The translations under genes were made by a program, and so were the position numbers. Shown here piece after piece: positions 1-10,575 of a stretch of 64,000 nucleotides of DNA. The stretch comes from Liolophura sinensis (taxonomy: Eukaryota; Mollusca; Polyplacophora; Chitonida; Chitonidae), in assembly GCF_032854445.1 (NCBI RefSeq), contig NC_088298.1:16047504-16111503 (forward strand). Reading direction: 5' to 3'. Under the pieces are notes generated by a model. That model made no database searches and was not told the DNA's origin. It saw only the letters and a program-made list of their open reading frames with translations. Numbering within the stretch: position 1 is the first letter of the stretch; every line of letters begins with the position of its first letter.

Positions 1-1827
1 TTTCTACTTAATGACGTATATTTCAGGTACTAATTTAAAGCTGTGCTGCTATTTCCTTTAATTGAAAATCAGAACAAAGAGATGAGAAGGACGCAGAACA
101 GGAAGATGACACTTCAAGCGATAAAGAAAGGGGTTGTTGAAAATCCACTTATCTAACAAAGAAATTATAATGCAATTAAAAGAAATTCTTATACATATAT
201 TTTTATACAGAAAACATCATCTTGTCTTTTAGAAGTTCTGTTGCTAGCACCGGGAAATTTCACAGTTTTAATACAATCTTCATATCCTGCATATTAAATT
301 TTCACATCCTCGAGCTTAATGGTTTTAGACTGGAGATTTCTGGCAAAAAATCCATATTTGTTAATAATCTGAATTTTACAGCATTTAGTAAATATCTGAC
401 TCATATGTGTACTGTTTATAGTGTTATAATTATGTTAACGTTAGAAAAAGTTGTAAAGCGATCCGCCATGTAAATTGTAGGAGCTTTTTCACCGATTTTT
501 AGCGATAACTCTTGCACACACAAGGCCAATAGTGTGTGAAAGTTAATTGTTTGCGCAATTGTAAATTTATTTCACCAGTTCGAATCTGATCTATTTTTTG
601 TCAAAAATATAGTGTATTTAATGTGGCTCAAATTGTTTTTGCTCAGATTCGCTTTTATTCACTCAAATCCGGGTCATATTTATATTTTTTTTTTTATCTA
701 AAGTAACTGATAAGGTATTTGATTTATGTAATTAGTGTTTTGAGCCATACATAAGAATATTTCATTTATATGAAGACAGTTTGCATTGTGGTAAATCGGA
801 CAGAGCACGACCATCCCACGTACCACCGGAGGAAAAGTGCATATAAGCTGGTATTGAGCTCACAACGATAGCAGGCTTTTGGGTAATTCACCGTCTAAGA
901 CGTGTTGCCTCGTCTCCATCCCTTACAGACATATTCCTCACTCATTGTGCGAAACAAATGTTGAATTCACCTCGGACAGTATATCTAGTTATTGCGCTGG
1001 AAAAGGTACTGCATAGATGTTGGACGGATCATGTATGGGCATGACTACATACTGTACTAGTAAATTCGACAACACTCTCTTCTAAAGGCGAGAAAAGATC
1101 CCTACAATTCTGATAGGGCTTTATCGACATGGTCAATAAAAATAACTAGGAGAGTCTAACGAAAAATTATAAAGAATTTAAAAATAAAAAGAAATAAGGG
1201 TTTAATGTCACTTAAAATTTCAGTGGTTTTTACCCTGAGGTTCATAATATTTCTTTTCTCTTTTTCACAATAAAATCTGGGTTTACTTTGTATGAGTATA
1301 TTTCGAGTTACTGTTATTACTAAGGCGGTCAAGAAATCAATATCTGTTTCACATGTAAGGTTATTGCCCGTCATGATTTCCCCCCATTTTTTTTCGGTCT
1401 GTTGATTAACAGAAAGATTTGACATGTGGTTGTTTGAGGTTGCTGTTTTAAACGATATTCAGATAATCGCGCATAGTCCATTTCTTGCTGACAAACGGAT
1501 AAATCCACAATAACTTGAAATTAGGTCACACTGATCGATTTTCGCTGCAACTAATTCTCTGGTCATTATCTGACGGGTGAACTCAACTATTCCCCGTTAT
1601 CCTCTTTAAAATTGAGCACTTCCGCTCCATTTGTGGAGGACTTCCGTAGTACTGCAAATGACTTTAGTGGTATTCTGACAGGTTTAGTGGCACACTTAAA
1701 GCAAAATACGCTTCTTGTTTCTAAATACTGACGTTCAGGAAAATTACGCTACCTGCCTAATAGCGCTTCTCAGACGTTGATTTATGAGAAATATAATAAT
1801 CTTTATAGAATTCGTAGAAATGTAACA
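1..1827. other. AT-rich non-coding stretch, no gene recognised
   Basis: The region is AT-rich with many short homopolymers and no ORF longer than about 90 codons on either strand. The two longest (222-473 plus, 1156-1425 minus) have low-complexity, hydrophobic translations with no recognisable domain. I see no SINE head or tail here. It is most simply unique intergenic or intronic DNA. Confidence 0.6.
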
Positions 1828-2029
1828 TGCAATTTATTTATTTATTTATTTTTTTATTTATTTGAATGCTGCTTTATGCCGTACTCAAGGATATTTCACA
1901 TAAACGACGGCAGTCAGGCATTATGGTGGGAAGAAACCGAGCAGAGATCGAGGGAAACCCACGAGCTCACCTGTCAGATAATGACATCAGCAGGTTGCTG
2001 CAGACCGTCCCACGTACGTGAATGCAATT
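1828..2029 (-). mobile_element. SINE-A, 5'-truncated copy with target-site duplication
   Basis: Read on the minus strand, this is the body and 3' tail of the tRNA-derived SINE-A. On the plus strand it starts with the T-rich (TTTA)n tail, then the reverse complement of the ...GAGTACGGCGTAAAACACC tail, then the reverse complement of the body ending near CACGTACGTG. The tRNA-like head is missing. The 8-bp sequence ATGCAATT occurs on both sides (1828-1835 and 2022-2029), which fits a target-site duplication from LINE-mediated insertion. The body differs from other copies by a short extra segment around 1975-1990. Confidence 0.85.
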
Positions 2030-2379
2030 GTTGATGGCGGTAAAAGTATGGTGGAAGCAGGAGTTGAAGACATGGCTGTCTTGTACAGTATTTTGTAGAT
2101 ACGGCCGTATTGGTGACAATACACGGTTGATGATGTTCTATGGTCGTTGGCGCAGTCTACAGTTCGTTAAAGGCCAAACGTACGACACACGTTCGTCAGT
2201 AACTAAATGTTCGCAAGCTATTCCTGCACTCCAGTTTCCTTCTCCCAGAAAAAAGATGACCGACTCTGTGTAAAGGCAAAAACCAAAGAAATAAGTGAGT
2301 AAAGTGTTGGTTTGGAGGGAGGGTCAGTTTTGACCCTTCGGAAACGCGTCCTTAACACATTGGTACAACTCGCACCGGG
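2030..2379. other. non-coding spacer
   Basis: This stretch lies between two SINE insertions. An 83-codon ORF (2022-2273) begins at the SINE-A edge and resembles no family I know. Nothing else is recognisable. Confidence 0.5.
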
Positions 2380-2794
2380 ACCGCTTCGGTGGCCTAATGG
2401 TTAGAGCGTCATAAGCGAATTCGGGAGACATGGGGTCAAACCCAGGCCGGGTCATACTATAGGCTAAAATGGTTCTTTTGGCTGTCTCGATCGGCGCTCA
2501 AGACTGAGGGTTTAGAACCCGGTGTCAGCACAATCTGAGTGGGTGGGAAGTCATATCTGGTGTCTTCTGCATGATACTACAGTGGAGGCAGCACTGTAGC
2601 GGCATGGGCCCTCCCTACCATAGGAAGATAGTGTATATACTTACACCTAATGATTCCTCGTCCACATATGACTCTTCAGTACATCATAAAACCGGAAGCA
2701 CACACCACCTGCAACTCAAGTTAACAAAATATAAAGCAATGTGAATATTCTTGAGTACGGAGCAAAACACCAATCAAATAAATAAATAAATAAA
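2380..2794 (+). mobile_element. SINE-B copy followed by a SINE-A-type 3' tail
   Basis: The head (2380-2450) is tRNA-like. It has a box-A-like GGCCTAATGGTTAGAGCG and a box-B-like GGTCAAACCC. The body (2480-2665) matches the copy at 9020-9392, including GTGTCAGCACAATCTGAGTG, the TGGTGTCTTC.GCATGATACT block and the ACACCTAATGA end. After about 80 bp of unrelated sequence, the 3' end (2745-2794) is the SINE-A tail, ATATTCTTGAGTACGG..CAAAACACC plus (AAAT)n. The 9-kb copy instead ends in a different tail (ACGTTAAACCC..CATTCATTCATT). Either two elements abut here or this is a chimeric SINE. Confidence 0.75.
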
Positions 2795-4100
2795 CCAATA
2801 TGATAATACACATGGGACATTTGGGGTTTCCTTTTAATTTGTGTGTAGAATCAACTCCATCTTGTGTTGTGATAGAGAAGTCTTAAAACCACATCTGCTG
2901 AAGATTCCAAGAGTTTTTGATATGTAAAATATTTTCAGATATATTGCTTTGAAGACCCTAAATCGCTGTTATTCTAGTCAATCAATACAGACACCTAGGC
3001 TGTATACCAGCCATCAAACAAAATGGACGACCCGGGTCAATAATCGCAAGGCCAATTCTCAAAACAAAGCTTAACACAAACCACCGATGAACTGAGGAAA
3101 TATACGTAGAAAGGAAGTACAATATAAAGACGAATTCTTACAAAGAAAGCAGTCTTTCAGTGATTTTGGAAGGACGCAAGGAATGTATAAGCAGATGAAT
3201 AGAATTCGATGACAACAGAAAGCGGTATCAGTGATAATTCATAAACAGTTTAGGTAAATACAGATAAAGACTTTATGTTTTCAGCTGGATGGCCACACAG
3301 CTAAATATTTCATTTTATTCACACACAAGATTATTCTGCATAAAAACAGAAATAACGTATTTCTACACTTCTGACACTTCATCAGGAACAGGTCGAAATG
3401 ACAGGCCTTGGAAAAACAATATCTAAATATAAAGTTTCCAAAAAACAAGTTTATTATTAAAACTAACCACACGGTCTCTTCAAATCATAAATAGCCTAAT
3501 GTTAACGAATGACAGTCCAAAGGGGTCAAATTTAGTACGTAAACGCAGGGGACATCACACCATGTTTAAACATGGAAATGGCTGCTCTTTTGCTACACAA
3601 AATGTCCTTCCATAAATAACAAAAAGCGTGTAAAAATTAGTTTTAAAAAATACCTCATTGTCTTGTTTTTAAATAAGTTAAAACACACATGCTGGTATCT
3701 GAGCCACAGAATACGACATCGTTATTAACCAATGAAATTGTTTGTTTGACTGTAACTTTAGAACTGGATATGAATGCTTGTAACGTCTTACGATTTTTTC
3801 CGTCTGTCCAATTTCCTGTAGCCGTGACACTGAGGGTTATAAATGAAATGACAGCCAGTCAGCAATACAATGTTGCCAGAGAACGCATTGACAACGCCAG
3901 TACTAATACCCCTGTTCTCTGAACCATATGACAATCAACTAGCGAATTCAAGTGTGTGCTTTACTCTAACCCGTGTCAATTCAACCCGTGGGAAATCGAA
4001 CAATTTTTCTCCAATAAATACAATGTCATATAATTAAATTTACGTTTAAAAAGATGAGTATCGGTTTTTGATGGAAAGTCTGCTACAAGAACCTTTCACT
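2795..4100. other. non-coding stretch, no gene recognised
   Basis: The sequence is AT-rich and no ORF has family resemblance. A short block near 3034-3080 (GGTCAATAATCGCAAGGCCA) resembles blocks near 19585 and 40589 and may be part of an undescribed dispersed repeat. Otherwise nothing is recognisable. Confidence 0.5.
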
Positions 4101-4689
4101 TACAGCTAAGCAGAGGGCCTCTGTGGTTCAGTTGGTTAGCGCGCAAGCGCAGCGTAATGATCTTACACCAATGGGTGAGTGCTTGGGGGTTTAACGTCGT
4201 ACTCAACAATTTTTCAGTCATATGACGACGAAGGAATCCTTAGGGTGCATGTACGTGTAATGTGTCTCCTTGTTGCAGGACGGATTTCCACCGCTCTTTT
4301 ATTTAGTGCTGCTTCACTGAGACGACTTATCGAAGGCAAGTAAGCCGCCCTGCCCGAGCCATTATACTGATACGGGTCAACCAGTCGTTGCACTATCCCC
4401 TTTATGTTGAACGCCAAGGGAGGACGTTACAACTTCCTCTTTTAAAGTCTTAGGTGTGACTCGATCAAGGATTGATCCTGGATCTAACGGTCCCGAAGCG
4501 GACGCTCTACCAACTGTGCTATCCGGGTCGGTCACTTACACCAGTGGAGTCTCTCACCGAAGCGGTCGCTGTGAGTTCAAGTCCAGTTCATGCTCAGGCT
4601 CATTTCCGCCCACCATAATCCTGAAGTCAAATATTCTTGAGTATGGCATAAAACACCAATCAAGAAAATAAATAAATAAATACAGCTAA
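4101..4689 (+). mobile_element. SINE-A copy interrupted by a SINE-C
   Basis: The SINE-A head (GGGCCTCTGTGGTTCAGTTGG, 4115 on) runs to 4174, and the body and tail resume at 4535 and end in (AAAT)n at 4680. The 9-bp TACAGCTAA lies on both sides (4101-4109 and 4681-4689), so the whole block was inserted as one SINE-A. A SINE-C later landed inside its tRNA-like head. The SINE-A body is itself shortened: the segment between the TTCATGCT block and the CCCACCATAAT block is largely missing. Confidence 0.9.
4175..4534 (+). mobile_element. SINE-C nested in SINE-A
   Basis: This 360-bp insert starts GTGAGTGCTTGGGGGTTTAACG and contains the TTTTTCAGTCATATGACGACGA block, the GTGCTGCTTCACTGAGACGA block and the GTTGCACTATCCCC block. 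It ends in a reversed tRNA-like module (CCCGAAGCGGACGCTCTACC). It is flanked by CTTACACCAATGG (4162-4174) and CTTACACCAGTGG (4535-4547), a 13-bp target duplication with one mismatch. A second, partial copy is at 32898-33185. Confidence 0.9.
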
Positions 4690-5994
4690 ACAATATCCTA
4701 ATATTTCAGATTGTGACCAAACTGTTGGTTTTATTGCAACCATATTGCAATTTAAAGAAGATTTGAAATGTGATGCGCATATCTCTGCGTCTCATGTGGA
4801 AAGTCCGCCGGTAGCTTAATAAGAACCCTGTACCGATAAAAAATGAAAGATATTGTATAAGTGAAAGGCTCGTTTGAGCGCCTCCAAACAACAATTAAAC
4901 AATGGAAAAAAAGATGTTTTGATATACTCTCTCCAGTGTCACGTTCACAATGGTACGGTGTAGTCAGATCTCGTGAACACGTTGTATTCATAAAACTGTT
5001 ATCTTTTACCTTTTTGAGGAAACGGGACGTCAGATACGTGTCTGTTTTCCACGAATCTTCTTTTCTTACCACTTTTCTTCAGCACAGCACATTGCATTTG
5101 TAAGGCTAATGGTGCAATGATTTTCTGTTCATTGATTGGAGAGAATTGAAGCTGTGATTAGTGTTTTGCGCAAGTCAGTGGATTTTTTGTAAACTGCAGC
5201 TAAAATCTTGGAGAAAAGAGTGTAACGAATTCTTGATGTGTTGCCAATGCGACACATATATCGTTAAACAAGCTGCGAAACACGATTGTGTTCGTCTGGA
5301 TTTGTCGCCGTTAGAGGAAACGCCATGTGGATTGAAATAATCCCTTTAATCAGCTTCTCTTGTTTGACGGAATAATCGAAATTCTTAACCAAACCGATTA
5401 AAAGGAATGACTGATGGGAATTCTGTAACAGGCTCTGTAAGATTTATGGCCTATTCTCCGAAAAAAAATAATTACTGAGCTGGACATCTAAGGACATCCA
5501 ATGCATTTGTGAACGACTTTACTGTGAAGGTTGATTTCGCGGAAATTGATCGCTTTCCAAGCTGGCCAGTGGTCAGTGAAATTGGGAGACTATTCGGGTC
5601 CATTACTGCCCAGTTGATGAACCAACTGACCACGACCCAAGGACGTAAGGTTGTCTTGAGTGGTGTGCCAGGGTGGGAGACGATATCATGCTGAGGAGGA
5701 GAGTGTTATTGTGAGTACCACGTGACAGACGGCCGGACATTAGCACCTATCGTAGGAGGTAGGCCGTGGTAAATGTACGAGACGAGCATTCGGGATTACT
5801 GGCCATGAATACAAATGAACATGTATGAAGAGCTCAGTTTAGTTTAAGTGGTTGTGTGTATGCTAGATGTGAGGTGGTGAAGCTATATAGAGGCGAATAA
5901 ACGACTCGTGTGCGGATTTTGATGTTGTTAAGACATATTCGTCCGCTGCATCTACAGATATATCCAGTTGGAACACAAGACATACAATTCCTAA
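4690..5994. other. non-coding stretch, no gene recognised
   Basis: Short overlapping ORFs occur on both strands around 4752-5103. They read in opposite directions through the same bases and carry no recognisable domain. No repeat family was identified by eye. Confidence 0.5.
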
Positions 5995-6255
5995 AAGGCG
6001 CGTTTTAAAAGTAAGCCTCCATGTCAGAAAACAAAACAGACGTCTGGACTTTGGCTTCGCTGATTCTGATTCAGAGACTTTACGGAACTTTCCACCCTTC
6101 TCCTTGTTATTTCTTACACGTAGTCCTTGCAGTAGCAATTGAGGCAAAAATTCGAGCACAGCTTCAATTATAATGTTTTACTCTAAGAAGTTTAAATTTC
6201 CTTCCTGCTCTGAGTTAGGCTTTTTAAACATTTAAGTCCTAAGTTGAGATAAGAC
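5995..6255 (+). repeat. local tandem duplication, copy 1
   Basis: This segment is repeated at 6319-6704. Shared blocks in the same order include AAAAGTAAGCC.(T/C)CATG.CAGAAAACAAAAC, TTACGGAACT, the TTATTTCTTA.ACG.AGTC block, AAAAATTC.A.C.CAGCTTCAA, and GAGTTAGGCTTTTTAA versus GAGTTTGGCTTTTTAA. The copies are clearly diverged and the strand is nominal. No coding function is evident. Confidence 0.8.
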
Positions 6256-6318
6256 AATTTTTTCCATCTAACATCAAACTCTCGATTCAGCTGAATATAG
6301 TGCTTACAGTTCCTATCT

Positions 6319-6704
6319 AACGTGTTTGAAAAGTAAGCCTTCATGACAGAAAACAAAACAAACATCTTGCCATTGGTTTAAGCTTTCTCCTTCATTGCTT
6401 TGCTAACTGTTATCCAGGAAATTTACGGAACTCCTCAGGCTTCTCTGTTATTTCTTATACGCAGTCGCTGTTATGGGAGACTTAGTCTTAGAGCACTGGA
6501 CCCACATGTATCAAGCATCTTAAGACTTGCGTCAAAAATTCAAACCCAGCTTCAAATGAAATGTTTTTTTCTTGAACGCTTAGAATTTGTACACGGGACT
6601 GTACAGCAAGGTAGGCCTTACCAATCATAAGTCCAATTCCTTCCGCGTCTGAGTTTGGCTTTTTAAGTGCTTTTCATTTACAACTTAAGTTGTAAGTTGA
6701 ATTT
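6319..6704 (+). repeat. local tandem duplication, copy 2
   Basis: This is the direct repeat of 5995-6255, with roughly 115 bp of extra sequence in the middle (around 6380-6410 and 6470-6530). It ends with the same TAAGTTG(T)AAGTTGA type of sequence. The duplication is old judging by the many substitutions. Confidence 0.8.
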
Positions 6705-6999
6705 TTCTAAATACGAGAATATAGTTCACTGTAGAACTCACTGTAGAGTTTTAGTCTTACGTGTACTATTGCATGTCACTTAATTTAAAGTCCCGTATTG
6801 ATGTCATTTGAGGGCTTCTGGCTTGTTTATGGTTTAATTTTTGAGGTGTAAGTGCACATTGTACAATAGTGGCGGTTTGTACGGGAATTATGCTACAAAG
6901 CATATATCCTAAATTATCTGTTAATATTACAGGAGACATGAAGGATGATATGACATCAAAAATGGAATTTTGGGCGTACATTTTGTGCTTCTTAATAAC

Positions 7000-7268
7000 C
7001 CAGGGGCCTCCGTGGCTCAGTCGGTTAGCGCGCTAGCGCAGCGTATTGACCCAGGAGTCTCTCACCAATGCGGTCGCTGTGAGTTCAAGTCCAGTTCATG
7101 CTGGCTTCCTCTCCGGCTGTGCGTGGGAAGATCTGTAAGCAACCTGCGGATGGTCGTGGGCTTCCCCCTGGCTGTGCCCGGTTTCCACCCACCATAATGC
7201 TGGCCTCCGTCGTATAAGTGAAATATTCTTGAGTACGGCGTAAAACACCAATCAAATAAATAAATAAA
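7000..7268 (+). mobile_element. SINE-A, full-length copy with 10-bp target duplication
   Basis: This is a complete copy. The tRNA-like head has box A (GTGGCTCAGTCGGTTAGCG) and a box-B-like segment (GAGTTCAAGTCC). It is followed by the body (TCATGCTGGCTTCCTCTCCGG, then TGCGGATGGTCGTGGG), the shared tail TTCTTGAGTACGGCGTAAAA, and (AAAT)n. TCTTAATAAC flanks it at 6990-6999 and 7269-7278. The clean flanks and intact promoter boxes make this a fairly recent insertion, and RNA polymerase III transcription would be expected from such boxes. Confidence 0.93.
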
Positions 7269-7278
7269 TCTTAATAAC

Positions 7279-7730
7279 TCCTCTATTGCATGCATATTTT
7301 CCGTTAATGGTCGGAAATATTCGGAAATGACGTCATCGTTGAACATATCACGAACCACCTTATCGCCCTCAACTTAGGCTCTCCCTCAAACAAATTTGTT
7401 TTGACAGCTATCAGCGTTGACGTCACCACGGCAGTTTACTTAATTTCTGACTGAGGCTAATTTTTAATCAACAAAAAGGAAGCTGAACGGATCAATACGT
7501 TAGGCTACATCATATGCTACGTATTTTTCAAAATAAAAAGCAAGCGTTTTATGTATCCCTTATGTGAAGTATATTTGACGTATTTTGTGTAGATATATGT
7601 CTTATTCATTAATTAATGACTCCGCAAATAAGCATTTCGTGAAACTCATTATTCTAACAATGCACAAAATAATGTTGTTAAAAATTTATGTTTCCATTAC
7701 GGAGGCTCATATCAAACATCTAAAAATATT
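7279..7730. other. non-coding spacer
   Basis: AT-rich DNA lies between two SINE-A copies. Short ORFs only, and no recognisable family. Confidence 0.5.
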
Positions 7731-7743
7731 ATTTCTTTTTTCA

Positions 7744-7886
7744 GTGGGAAGGTCTGCCAACTACCTGAGGATGGTCGTGGGTTTCCCTCGGTCTCTGCCC
7801 GCTTTCCTCCAACCATAATGCTGGCCGCCGTCGGATGAGTGAAATATTCTTGAGTACGGCGTAAAACACCAAATAAATAAATAAAT
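7744..7886 (+). mobile_element. SINE-A, 5'-truncated copy with 13-bp target duplication
   Basis: Only the 3' half is present, from GTGGGAAGGTCTGCCAACTA to the (AAAT)n tail. ATTTCTTTTTTCA flanks it at 7731-7743 and 7887-7899. Truncation at the 5' end with an intact duplication is what incomplete target-primed reverse transcription produces. Confidence 0.92.
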
Positions 7887-7899
7887 ATTTCTTTTTTCA

Positions 7900-9019
7900 T
7901 TTTCTTTTTGTTTTCATATTCTCTGCATGAATCTACAGCATTTTATTGTCTATACATTTCTATACCATTCCTGTGGGCCGAACATTCTGCCTCAACGGTA
8001 GATTTAACATTTGTGTCTATTCCACCACCATCCAGTTTATTGAGTTCTACGACGTCAACATCTGGATTTGCCCTCGACAGAAATGTCACCATTTTACCAG
8101 GTTTCGGTCGCACAGATAAAGTCGTTACCGTATCGCATACATAATGTATTTTTTATCCAGTTATGTGCATGCTGAAAGGTCATCTTCACGTAGACCAATT
8201 AGGCTTCGTTTGTTGAAATAGTATTAATTTCGTGCTTGTGCCACGTTGCAGGATTGCGATGGTAATCACGTCATCTAAGTAATAACACAGCGCGAATGAT
8301 TACAAAATAACGATGATTACATTCATTTACTGTCGAACTGTCCCAAATCTTACATACAGACTAGCGAGGGAGACTCCGTGGCCGATGGGAACTGCCTCTC
8401 TCTTACATGTTACCAGCTGTATTTACAATTTCTGTGATATTTCTTACATAATCCTTTGAGAACTGGTGTTTTGAAAATGGGTCTTGTCATTATCGACCTG
8501 AGGAGCCCCTTCATTGTCTCCAAGTGGTTTACGAATTTGGGACATGACCACTGGATACAGAAAAATGTGTGGATCCATCTGTTACCATGCTCTAAATCGC
8601 ACTATGAGGACACAGCTTCTTGAATTTGTTACAGGTAATGAAAATTTCATGAATAAAAATTTATAATGAGAAGAATTACATTCAACACACGCTCAGGCTG
8701 GATGAAATCGAGGTCACAAAGGTAGTTAGTTTAAATGAGTAAAAACCGCGTGCTAATTTATTGACCAATCTCCAAAATGATATTCTAAAACCATCTTTCT
8801 CCATAAATCAGTTTACAGCTGAAAATATCATTGTTCTAGTTAAGGGTGGAAATACTGCACTGATTCAAGTAGAATCAAATTTCGCAAGAGAGATAAAGGA
8901 GTTGTATTCTAACAATGTTATCGCCATTTGGTAATTTACACTTTCTGGGTGTAAAGCAGATTATATACGTGAGACTGAATAAACCGAGACGTTTAGAATT
9001 TGTGCTTTAAGTAGGAATT
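7900..9019. other. non-coding stretch, no gene recognised
   Basis: Unique-looking sequence with no ORF above about 80 codons that resembles a known family. A short segment near 8368-8400 (GACTCCGTGGCCGATGGG) faintly resembles a SINE head but is too short to call. Confidence 0.5.
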
Positions 9020-9392
9020 TGACCGCTTCTCATGGTTAGAACGTCCGCCTCGAAGTCGGGGGACATGGGATTAAACCCGGGTCGGGTCTTACCACAGACT
9101 TTAAAAATAGATATTGTTGCTGCATAGCTTGGCGCCCAGCACCGAGAGGTTAAAGCAAGGAAACAGGACTGGTTGGCCTAGTGTCAGTATAATGTGACTG
9201 GGTGGGGTGTCATGTCTGGTGTCTTCAGCATGATACTTCAGTGGCAGTAGCACTTTGTCGGCATGGACTCGCCTTGGATCAAGAAGACAAGGTATATGTA
9301 CACACACCTAATGACTTCGCGTCGTAAACCTAATGACTGAATAAATGCTAAATACTACGTTAAACCCTAAGCATTCATTCATTTATTATACC
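9020..9392 (+). mobile_element. SINE-B, near full-length copy
   Basis: The tRNA-like head (GACCGCTTCTCATGGTTAGA, then GGGATTAAACCCGGGTCGGG) is followed by a body with GGTTGGCCTAGTGTCAGTAT, GTCATGTCTGGTGTCTTCAG and GCATGATACTTCAGTGGCAG. The tail is ACTACGTTAAACCCTAAGCA followed by (ATTC)n. This copy is the reference I used for recognising SINE-B pieces elsewhere in the window, including those inside the 6-kb tandem units. No convincing target duplication was seen. Confidence 0.85.
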
Positions 9393-9509
9393 TAGTAATT
9401 CAGGTGCAAATCCGAAAATGCTGATACTACAGCCACCTGAAACTAGGTTCTTAATGACATCCTTCAGTTTGGATAAAATGTTTATAAGATGTCATCTTAA
9501 TTTTGAACC

Positions 9510-9755
9510 AGGCCTCCGTGGCTCTGTTCGTCAGCGCGCTAGCGCAGCGTAATGACCCAGTGGCCTCTCACCAATGCGGTTGCTATGAGTTCAAGTCCAG
9601 CTCATGCTGGCTTCCCCTCTGGCCGTACGTGGGAAGGTCTTTCAACAACCTGCGGATGGTCGTGGGTTTCCTCCTTGCTCTGCCCAGTTCCTCCCACCAC
9701 AATGAAATATTATTGAGAGTACGGCGTAAAACACCAATCAAATAAATAAATAAAT
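9510..9755 (+). mobile_element. SINE-A, full-length copy with 11-bp target duplication
   Basis: Head, body and (AAAT)n tail are all present, with a short deletion before the tail (the GCTGGCCGCCGTCGTATAAG block is missing). AATTTTGAACC flanks it at 9499-9509 and 9756-9766. Confidence 0.93.
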
Positions 9756-10242
9756 AATTTTGAACCTCCCCAAAATGAAGACAACCCAGGTTGCATCACG
9801 CTCGGGATTTCCCAGCAGAAATGGAAGACAGCATAGATGCAAAAGCTCATATCTCTGAGTTAACCCTCACCTGAGCTCAGCCTCAAAGGATTTAAGCAGA
9901 AATCGGAGATGGCCGGAAAATGATTTTTATTACGTTGAAGTTTTAATCTATGTATAAAGTACCTGTAAGATGCCGAAAATGAATTAGGGTTGTGTAATAT
10001 TAACTTTGGGCGTAAATTTGAACTTCGCTGTAATGAACTAAGGATTGCTTAGATCACAATTTCCCAAGAGAAAATACACGTTACGATCGACTTGAAATTG
10101 TGTTTTCATGTAATAATCTGCTATTTTTAATTCTTAATGAAGATCTAAATCCAATTCACTTCTTTACCTATATTTATTTGACGCGGCCAATATTATGGTG
10201 GGAGAATGCCTCATATATGGATGTAGTGCGGTTATTCTGACA

Positions 10243-10277
10243 CCAGACATGACACCAGACATGACACCAGACATGAC
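10243..10277 (+). repeat. short tandem repeat, 12-bp unit
   Basis: The unit GACACCAGACAT repeats about three times. A similar string (GACACCAGACATGACAC) occurs in reversed SINE-B bodies (for example near 34700), so the array probably grew from a SINE-B remnant. Confidence 0.85.
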
Positions 10278-10531
10278 ACTTCATTCAGCAATTTGAATCA
10301 CGTAATGGATGTGTTACACCCGCGATTTAGGCTTTTATGGTGTTTAATCATTTTGCACCATACTGTGTTTTGTGTATATTGTATCCTGATTCCATAGTTT
10401 TGGACACAGACATTGTTGTGTGTTTCTGTGCCAGCATGCTCCAGCAATGAATTCATAGGTGATTTGTTTGTTTATTTGATTTTATTTAGTGCATCACAAA
10501 CTATACACAAAGTTTTATTGGCTAAGTAACG

Positions 10532-10575
10532 GAGGGGCCTCCGTGGCTGAAGGGGTTGTCACGCCAGCAATGATG
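10532..10575 (+). mobile_element. SINE-A head fragment
   Basis: GGGGCCTCCGTGGCTGA matches the SINE-A head for about 20 bp, with weaker similarity on to ATGACCC. It then stops in a short duplication of CAAGCGCCCC (two copies, 10578-10597). No body or tail follows. Confidence 0.6.

Noticed and set aside
7000-7080. Possible genuine tRNA gene
   Set aside because: The tRNA-like head continues into a SINE body and A-rich tail and recurs in many copies, so it is a SINE promoter and not a tRNA gene.
10243-10277. CRISPR-like array
   Set aside because: The units are contiguous with no spacers and the DNA is from an animal genome.
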